Source: Oscillospiraceae bacterium
Lineage (GTDB): Bacteria; Bacillota; Clostridia; Oscillospirales; Oscillospiraceae
Assembly: GCA_017506735.1 (NCBI GenBank)
Contig: JAFVMW010000046.1
Coordinates: forward strand, 62,001-126,000
Direction of reading: 5' to 3'
DNA: 64,000 bases
Shown: piece by piece, positions 58,856 through 64,000 of the stretch
How positions within the stretch are numbered: the first letter of the stretch is position 1
How the letters are laid out: every line of letters starts with the position of its first letter
The notes under the pieces: model-generated
What the model was told of the DNA's origin: nothing
Seen by the model: the letters and a program-made list of their open reading frames with translations, nothing else
Databases searched by the model: none
Position numbers and translations under genes: made by a program

Positions 58856-59890
58856 TTATTGGGCGCGCATTTTGGTCAGCGCGGTCTGTTCGATTTGGGT
58901 GATCTGACCGGTGGTCAGCTTCAGTCTGCGGGCGGTTTCCGCAAGGCTCTGGGGCGGCTTGCCGGCAAGACCGTAGCGCAGGTTCAGAACCTCGGTCTCC
59001 AGCTCGGTCAGGCCGGACATGAGATCATTGACCCGTTCCCGGGTCTGGTAATAGGCGGTATCCTCCACGGCCTGGGTTTCCGCTTCCTCCTCTTCCTCCG
59101 GCTCGGGCTGGGTGTGGGCCTTGTCCATCATCCGGGCGTTTTCCAGGGTTTTACGGACATTTTCCACCTCTTCCACGGTCATGTGCAGATACTCTGCCAT
59201 TTCCTCCGGAGTGGGGTTCCGGCCCAGGTCGGTCAGGAGCCGCTCGTCTGCCATCCGGTAGTCCTCCACCGCCTGGCGGAGCTTCTGGCCCACACCGGAG
59301 TATGCTGCCTGAAAGATGATCGTCTTGATCATATGCTGGCGGACGCAGCCTTCCATAATCGTCTCAAAGGGTCCGCCCACATAGTAGGTGAGTGCCTCCC
59401 ACAGGCCGATGTTGCCATCCTGAATCAGATCCAGCAGCAATACGCCGTAGCCAGTGTATTCCCGGGCATACTCTACAACCTGTTTCATGCCGGGGATCAT
59501 CAGCCGGGAAATCAGGTGTTCCGAATCCTCTCCGTTGTTATTCGCTTCCCCAAGGGCCGCAATATCCGCCGGGGCCATGCCGGAATCGGGCTGGGCTGCC
59601 AGCTCCTCCAGATAAATCCGAAGGGCATCATTTTTTTCAAGTCCCTTGCACAGATCCTCATGCTTCACCAGCTCCATCTCTTCGCGAAGCCGAAGGGCAT
59701 CGTATCCGGAAGGAACAAACCGGGGCAGGCCGGTCAGATCATAATCCATACCTGTTTTCCCCAAAGCAATAAACAGCTGATCCAGTCCCTTCTCATCCAG
59801 CTGGGCAGCCATCTCAAGAACTTCTCCGGCAGACATCACCGGCTCGTCAAAACAAGGGGTATCTTCAAAGGTAAATTCATTCTGATTCAT
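58856..59890 (-). CDS. Divergent sigma-70 family factor (second of a tandem pair)
   Basis: A 344-residue sigma-70-like protein with an unusual 85-residue N-terminal extension. Region 1.2-like NDALRIYLEELAA lies at about 88-100. Region 2 starts well (LLLDLIQDGNIGLWEAL, about 141-157), but the DNA-melting/-10 part reads MEGCVRQHMIKTII: the WW of the usual TYATWWIRQAI is GC. A Pro/Glu-rich linker (about 251-263) precedes region 4, which is well kept (TELETEVLNLRYGLAGKP, LKLTTGQITQIEQTALTK). It overlaps the first sigma gene by four bases. It may need an activator, act as an anti- or co-factor, or recognise unusual promoters. Role unknown. Confidence 0.85.
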   Translation of the reverse strand: MNQNEFTFEDTPCFDEPVMSAGEVLEMAAQLDEKGLDQLFIALGKTGMDYDLTGLPRFVPSGYDALRLREEMELVKHEDLCKGLEKNDALRIYLEELAAQPDSGMAPADIAALGEANNNGEDSEHLISRLMIPGMKQVVEYAREYTGYGVLLLDLIQDGNIGLWEALTYYVGGPFETIMEGCVRQHMIKTIIFQAAYSGVGQKLRQAVEDYRMADERLLTDLGRNPTPEEMAEYLHMTVEEVENVRKTLENARMMDKAHTQPEPEEEEEAETQAVEDTAYYQTRERVNDLMSGLTELETEVLNLRYGLAGKPPQSLAETARRLKLTTGQITQIEQTALTKMRAQ

Positions 59891-60762
59891 TCCAGAAAAT
59901 CCTCCAATCCGTATTCGGCGCTGAGCTTGTTCAGCCGCTTGATGGCCTGGTATTCAATCTGCCGGGCCCGTTCCTTGGAAATGCCCAGCTTTTCACCGAT
60001 CTTGCCCAAGGACAGGCATACCCCATCCTCCAGGCCGTAGCGAAGCCGGAGGATCTGCTGCTGCCGTTCATTGAGCTGGGACAGCAGGCTGTCGATCAGG
60101 GCCTTCATCTCCTGGCGGATCAGAATGGCCTGGGGCTCCAGTTCCTCATCCCCGGGGATCAGATCCCCCAGGGCGTTTTCCCCGTTCTCCCCCACCGGAA
60201 CATCCAGTGAGCTGATCTCCGGGGCAAGCTGGAGAATCTGGGCTACCTTTTCTTCGGACAGTTCCATTCTCTGGGACAGCTCCGCCGCAGAGGGGGCACG
60301 GCCCTCCCGGGATTGAAAATCGGTGGCTTCATTCATCAGCTTGCGCATCCGTTCCGCGGTATAGGCCGGAACCCGGATGACCTCCGCATGGTCGGTCAGA
60401 TATCTGCCGATACGCTGGCGAATCCATTTGCTGGCGTAGGTGGAAAACCGAAGCTCTCTGCCGGGGTCAAATTTCCGGGCGGCGATGATCAGTCCGATGG
60501 AGCCTTCCTGGATCAGATCCAGCAGCGCAGCGCCCCGTCCGGCATATTCCCGGGCAATGGCCACCACCAGGCGCAAATTGGAGCTGACCATGCGATGCAG
60601 GGCCTCTTCGTCACCGGCGGCACAGCGCCGGGCCAGGGACGCTTCCTCAGCAGGGGTCAGCAGCGGATACTGCCGGATTTCCCGGATATACTGGCGCACA
60701 TCCTCGTCGCCGGAGAGAACGGACTGGGCAGGAACAATGGGTTCCAGCAGGGCATCTGTCAT
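59887..60762 (-). CDS. RpoD-like sigma-70 factor after dnaG
   Basis: A 291-residue sigma factor lacking region 1.1. Region 1.2 (DVRQYIREIRQYPLLTPAEE, about 21-40), region 2 (NLRLVVAIAREYAGRGAALLDLIQEG at about 62-87; FSTYASKWIRQRIGRYL with one of the two Trp), region 3 and region 4 (LNERQQQILRLRYGLEDG, ISKERARQIEYQAIKRL) are clear. The position after dnaG is that of rpoD/sigA in Firmicutes, but RVPAY replaces the usual RIPVHM after region 2.4, so it may be a group 2 factor rather than the housekeeping sigma. Overlaps dnaG and the next sigma gene by four bases each. Confidence 0.88.
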   Translation of the reverse strand: MTDALLEPIVPAQSVLSGDEDVRQYIREIRQYPLLTPAEEASLARRCAAGDEEALHRMVSSNLRLVVAIAREYAGRGAALLDLIQEGSIGLIIAARKFDPGRELRFSTYASKWIRQRIGRYLTDHAEVIRVPAYTAERMRKLMNEATDFQSREGRAPSAAELSQRMELSEEKVAQILQLAPEISSLDVPVGENGENALGDLIPGDEELEPQAILIRQEMKALIDSLLSQLNERQQQILRLRYGLEDGVCLSLGKIGEKLGISKERARQIEYQAIKRLNKLSAEYGLEDFLE

Positions 60763-62513
60763 AGCTTCATACCTTTTCTTTCCTGCATTTTTTTGCGCAT
60801 GGCCATCAGGTCATCCTCGGTGGTCACGTTTGCCTTCCGGTGCTGGGACTGAATGGTGCGGACACAGTCCAGGAAGGCCTGCTCGTTGACGGGGCCGGAC
60901 TGGCTGTTGATCACCAGGGCCAGATGGCTGGCTTCTTCGGCGGACAGTTCTTCCAGTGTGGCCATGGTGACCGCCAGATGGGCCTCATGGCGGCTGCGCA
61001 TCTGGGCATAGACCCGGGAAAACAGAGGCACGGAGAATTCCTCCGGCTTCAGCGCTTCCGTCAGATCCAGGAGCGCAGGCTCTTTCATAGCCTGGGCGAT
61101 GAGGCTCTCCTCTGCCCGGGCGGATTTTACATTGTCATAGCGCAGAGTGCGGCTTTTGGGCTGGGTGGTTCGGGCAGGCTCCAAAATGCGTTTTTCCTCC
61201 GCTTTCTTTTCCCGGTTCTGCCGTTTTTTCCAGACCTTTTTCACCTCGGCCTCCATGGCCTCATAGGTGATCTTGCCCTCCTCCGCCACACGGCGGCCGT
61301 AAATCTCCCGCTGGATGGAGCTGGGCAAGGTGGCGATGAGCTTGGCGCATTCGGTGATGAATTCCACACGCTGGTTGTCCTCCCGGAGGTCATATTTCCG
61401 GCGGATGGCGTTGATCTGGTATTCTACCCGATTGCTGGCATCCTCCAGGAGCACCTTGAAGGCATCGGCGCCGAATTTTTTCAGATATTCATCCGGGTCC
61501 TTGGCATCCTTCATTTTCAGAACCCGGATCTGAAGTCCGGCCTTCTCCAGAATGGGGATAGCCCGGGCGCTGGCACGCTGACCGGCCTCGTCGCCGTCGT
61601 AGATCAGCACCACCTGGTCGGTATACCGGGTGAGCAGGGTGGCGTGTTCCTCCGTCAGGGAGGTGCCAAGGGATGCCACGGCGCAGTCAAAGCCATACTG
61701 GTGCAATGCGATGGCATCCATGTAGCCCTCCACCAAAATCAGATAGCCAAGCTTGGATTTCTTGGCCAGATTCAGAGCAAACAGGTTTTTCCGCTTATTG
61801 AAAATGATGGTTTCCGGGGAATTTAAGTATTTGGCGGCGTTGGGATCGTCGTTATTCATAATCCGTCCGCCGAAGCCGATGACATTGCCCCGGACATCAA
61901 TGATGGGGAACATCAGCCGGTCCCGGAACCGGTCGAAGATATTTCCGTTCTTCTTCGCCACAGTCACAAGGCCGGAGTCAATCAGCTCCTGATCCGTGTA
62001 ACCCTTGGCGCGCATGGCCTTCACCAGGCTGTCCCAGGTGTTGGGAGCGTAGCCGATACCGAAGGTGGTCAGGGTGGCCTTGGGCATACCACGGCCCAGG
62101 GCGTATTCCAGGGCCTTGGCCCCGCCGGGGGCGTAAAGCTGGCTGTGGAAGAACCGGGCGGCCTCCTTGTGGAGGGCCCAGAGCCGCTCCTGCTGGCGGT
62201 ACCGGGACTGGTACTGCTCATCGTCGGGGACGGTCATGCCCACACGCTTTGCAAGGGCCCGGACGGCGTCGGGGTAGCTCAGCCCCTCAATCTCCATCTG
62301 GAAATTGATGACACCGCCGCCCTTGTGACAGCCGAAGCAGTAATAGATTCCCTTGTCCGGGGCCACGGAGAAGGAGGCGGTCTTTTCCCCGTGGAAGGGG
62401 CAAAGGCCGAACAGATTGCCGCCGGAGCGGCGGAGGGTCACATACTGGCCCACCACATCTTCAATTGGATTCCGGGCGGTCAGCTCGTCCAGAAATGCCG
62501 GTGGAAATGCCAT
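60759..62513 (-). CDS. dnaG: DNA primase
   Basis: A 584-residue primase that makes RNA primers for replication. The N-terminal zinc domain is complete (Cys38, His41, Cys59, Cys62 in GLCPFHGEKTASF and YYCFGCHKGG). The TOPRIM core has LVEGYMDAIALHQ and LIYDGDEAGQRAS. The C-terminal part is a DnaB-binding helical bundle. ATG 62513 follows AGGAGG; an in-frame start 18 bases upstream is disfavoured. It is in the classical macromolecular-synthesis order before sigma genes, with rtcB inserted upstream. Confidence 0.97.
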   Translation of the reverse strand: MAFPPAFLDELTARNPIEDVVGQYVTLRRSGGNLFGLCPFHGEKTASFSVAPDKGIYYCFGCHKGGGVINFQMEIEGLSYPDAVRALAKRVGMTVPDDEQYQSRYRQQERLWALHKEAARFFHSQLYAPGGAKALEYALGRGMPKATLTTFGIGYAPNTWDSLVKAMRAKGYTDQELIDSGLVTVAKKNGNIFDRFRDRLMFPIIDVRGNVIGFGGRIMNNDDPNAAKYLNSPETIIFNKRKNLFALNLAKKSKLGYLILVEGYMDAIALHQYGFDCAVASLGTSLTEEHATLLTRYTDQVVLIYDGDEAGQRASARAIPILEKAGLQIRVLKMKDAKDPDEYLKKFGADAFKVLLEDASNRVEYQINAIRRKYDLREDNQRVEFITECAKLIATLPSSIQREIYGRRVAEEGKITYEAMEAEVKKVWKKRQNREKKAEEKRILEPARTTQPKSRTLRYDNVKSARAEESLIAQAMKEPALLDLTEALKPEEFSVPLFSRVYAQMRSRHEAHLAVTMATLEELSAEEASHLALVINSQSGPVNEQAFLDCVRTIQSQHRKANVTTEDDLMAMRKKMQERKGMKL

Positions 62514-62533
62514 GGGTAACCCTCCTTTCATAT

Positions 62534-63643
62534 TCAGTCGCCGTTTCCGGCTTTGAAATTATAGATGGGCCGGATCACCGTCTGAATGTCAGCGGTGGGG
62601 CCGATATTTTCCACAATGGATTCCATTGGTTTGTAGGCCATGGGGCATTCATCCAGGGTATTCTGACCTACAGAAGTGGTGTAGATGCCCTGCATCTGCT
62701 TTTTGTATTCGCTGACGGTAAAGCTCTGCTTCGCCTGGCTGCGGCTCATGAGCCGTCCTGCACCGTGGGGTGCGGAACAGTTCCAGTCCTCGTTGCCCTT
62801 ACCGATACAGATCAAACTTCCGTCACGCATATTCATGGGGATCAGCAGTTTTTCCCCTGCCTGGGCGGACACGGCGCCCTTGCGCAGGATGCCATGATCC
62901 AGATCTATATAATTGTGGATGGTGGTAAACCGCTCCACAACGTGCAGGCCCATGCCCTTGATGAGCACATCCATCATGGCCTGGCGGTTTATGTCCGCAA
63001 AGCTCTGGGCAATGCGCATATCGTGGAGGTAATTGTCCAGCAGTTCCCCTTCCACATAGGCCAGAGGACGGGGAACATAAGTGTCCCCGGACAGGGCCTT
63101 GCAGCCTGCATCCTGGTAGTATTCCGCGATCTCCAGGCCCAGACGGCGGCTGCCGGAGTGAACCACGATATAGAGGTGGCCCTCATCGTCCCGGTTGGCT
63201 TCAATGAAATGATTGCCGCCGCCCAGGGTGCCGATGCTCTTTTCGCCCCGGAGCAGATCCACGTGCTTTCCGCAGCGCAACTCGGACAGGTCGATCCGGT
63301 CTGCGTAGCGGTGGGGCTTGGTACGGATGGCGAAGCCGGAGGGGATCTCAGCGCGGATCAGCTTGTCCAGCTTCTGCAGTTCCAGGTGCTTTTCCTTGAT
63401 CCGGATGGTTTCCATGCCGCAGCCGATGTCCACGCCCACCAGATTTGGACAGATCTTGTCCCGGATGGTCATGGTGGTGCCTACAGTACAGCCTGCGCCG
63501 GCGTGGATGTCCGGCATCATGCGGACCCGGCTGCCCTGGGCATAGGGCTGGTTCAGCAGGCTGATCACCTGGGAGATGGATTCTGCATCCACCACATCGG
63601 TGAACACCTTGGCAGCGGCGTATTTTCCTTGTAATTCAATCAT
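62534..63643 (-). CDS. rtcB: RtcB-family RNA ligase
   Basis: A 369-residue protein of the RtcB 3'-phosphate RNA ligase family, which uses GTP and Mn2+ to join 2',3'-cyclic phosphate or 3'-phosphate ends to 5'-OH RNA. Metal and guanylate motifs are visible: MMPDIHAGAGCTVG, NLVGVDIGCGM, GTLGGGNHFIE, VVHSGSRRLG and the guanylylated His region APHGAGRLMSRS. It is short compared with E. coli RtcB (408), like the RtcB2-type proteins of Firmicutes. No archease gene or RNA-binding partner is adjacent. Placed between dgt and dnaG, it may work in RNA repair under stress; substrate unknown. Confidence 0.92.
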   Translation of the reverse strand: MIELQGKYAAAKVFTDVVDAESISQVISLLNQPYAQGSRVRMMPDIHAGAGCTVGTTMTIRDKICPNLVGVDIGCGMETIRIKEKHLELQKLDKLIRAEIPSGFAIRTKPHRYADRIDLSELRCGKHVDLLRGEKSIGTLGGGNHFIEANRDDEGHLYIVVHSGSRRLGLEIAEYYQDAGCKALSGDTYVPRPLAYVEGELLDNYLHDMRIAQSFADINRQAMMDVLIKGMGLHVVERFTTIHNYIDLDHGILRKGAVSAQAGEKLLIPMNMRDGSLICIGKGNEDWNCSAPHGAGRLMSRSQAKQSFTVSEYKKQMQGIYTTSVGQNTLDECPMAYKPMESIVENIGPTADIQTVIRPIYNFKAGNGD

Positions 63644-63710
63644 ACAGTTCCTCTCTTGGGTTCTGATCCCGGGGAGGAAGCTGCACGGGGTTAACGATTA
63701 TTATAACACA

Positions 63711-64000
63711 TTATCCCCGGACATTCCACCCTGCGGGAATAAAAAGTTCCGCGTATTTGTCCACGGCGTACTTGTCGGTCATTCCGGCAATGTAGTCGCA
63801 GACGGTGCGCTCCATGCCGTCGAAGGAAAGCTGGGGGTGGAAATCCTCCGGCAGGGCTTCCGGGTGGCGCACATAGTATTCAAACAGCCGGTGGAGCATA
63901 TCCCGGGCTTTTTTCTCCTGGCTCTTGGCAACGGGGTTGCGGTAGACATTGGCGAACATGAAGCTCCGCAGATCCCGGAGGGCCTTCTCCACCTCATGGG
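63711..64000 (-). CDS. dGTPase-like HD hydrolase, C-terminal part
   Basis: The frame is open to the right edge, so the N-terminus lies outside. The visible 95 residues (HEVEKALRDLRSFMFANVYRNP at the edge, then LHRLFEYYVRHPEALP, and CDYIAGMTDKYAVDKYAELFIP) are the end of a dGTP triphosphohydrolase of the dgt/HD family. The GMTDKYA motif matches the helix that closes the active site in this family. dgt-dnaG-rpoD is a recurring clostridial gene order, which supports the assignment. Gap to rtcB is 67 bases. Confidence 0.85.
   Translation of the reverse strand, partial: HEVEKALRDLRSFMFANVYRNPVAKSQEKKARDMLHRLFEYYVRHPEALPEDFHPQLSFDGMERTVCDYIAGMTDKYAVDKYAELFIPAGWNVRG

Noticed and set aside
1..64000. 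tRNA, rRNA, CRISPR arrays, riboswitches, insertion sequences or prophage genes
   Set aside because: I looked for characteristic tRNA arms, direct-repeat arrays, known riboswitch cores and transposase motifs in the intergenic regions and saw none; short or divergent RNAs could be missed by eye.

Overview
This window comes from a chromosome of moderately high GC content. The genes suggest an anaerobic, endospore-forming Firmicute (class Clostridia, most like the Oscillospirales of the gut). The reasons are SpoIIID and SpoIVA, the oxygen-sensitive NrdG activase, HPr kinase, NAD-linked PyrDB/PyrK, a minimal two-gene SufCB system, an IspH-S1 fusion, and sigma-A promoters with consistent 17-bp spacers. 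I found no rRNA, tRNA, CRISPR array, phage or intact insertion sequence. Taxonomy is inferred from gene content only.

Layout. 1-2.5 kb: end of a PAP2 phosphatase gene, an alpha/beta hydrolase, nrdG and dut in a tight + strand run. 2.6-7.3 kb: Na/Pi symporter, AI-2E-type exporter, threonine aldolase, spoIIID. 7.3-10.5 kb: a - strand accessory cluster (remnant C-terminal domain, HD hydrolase, vWA protein, ADP-ribosylglycohydrolase, a frameshifted small frame, HIRAN protein). 10.6-12.9 kb: Fe-S aldo/keto reductase, a 52-aa protein, TraX-like protein. 12.9-18.5 kb: maltodextrin operon (binding protein, two permeases, GH13 lipoprotein) behind a strong promoter and an array of palindromes. 18.6-21.8 kb: sufCB, rlmH and small genes. 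21.9-25.9 kb: polyamine ABC transporter potA-potB-potCD, with permease and binding protein fused. 26-35.5 kb: RluA-type synthase, TraB/GumN lipoprotein, yceD-rpmF, der-plsY-gpsA, an orphan membrane protein, rpmB. 35.7-38.7 kb: hprK, spoIVA, PH-domain protein. 38.8-48.9 kb: complete UMP operon pyrC-carA-carB-pyrK-pyrD-pyrF-pyrE-pyrB-pyrI. 48.9-53.6 kb: GntR-controlled ABC exporter and a YfhO protein. 53.7-56.2 kb: GNAT protein, then Dabb-ACT-UPF0210. 56.2-64 kb: long - strand housekeeping operon dgt-rtcB-dnaG-sigma-sigma-cmk-ispH/S1.

The most unusual observations are four. (1) CarA has Glu in place of the catalytic Cys and has also lost the His-Pro-Glu part of the glutaminase triad, while CarB looks intact; this suggests ammonia-dependent carbamoyl phosphate synthesis. 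(2) The rpoD position after dnaG holds two overlapping sigma-70 genes, and the second lacks the promoter-melting Trp pair. (3) The 7.3-10.5 kb accessory cluster has ADP-ribose-linked genes, two homopolymer frameshift sites and a truncated remnant. (4) Small palindromic elements sit at regulatory positions: inside the pyr operon, before the maltose operon, and over the Shine-Dalgarno sequence of the vWA gene.
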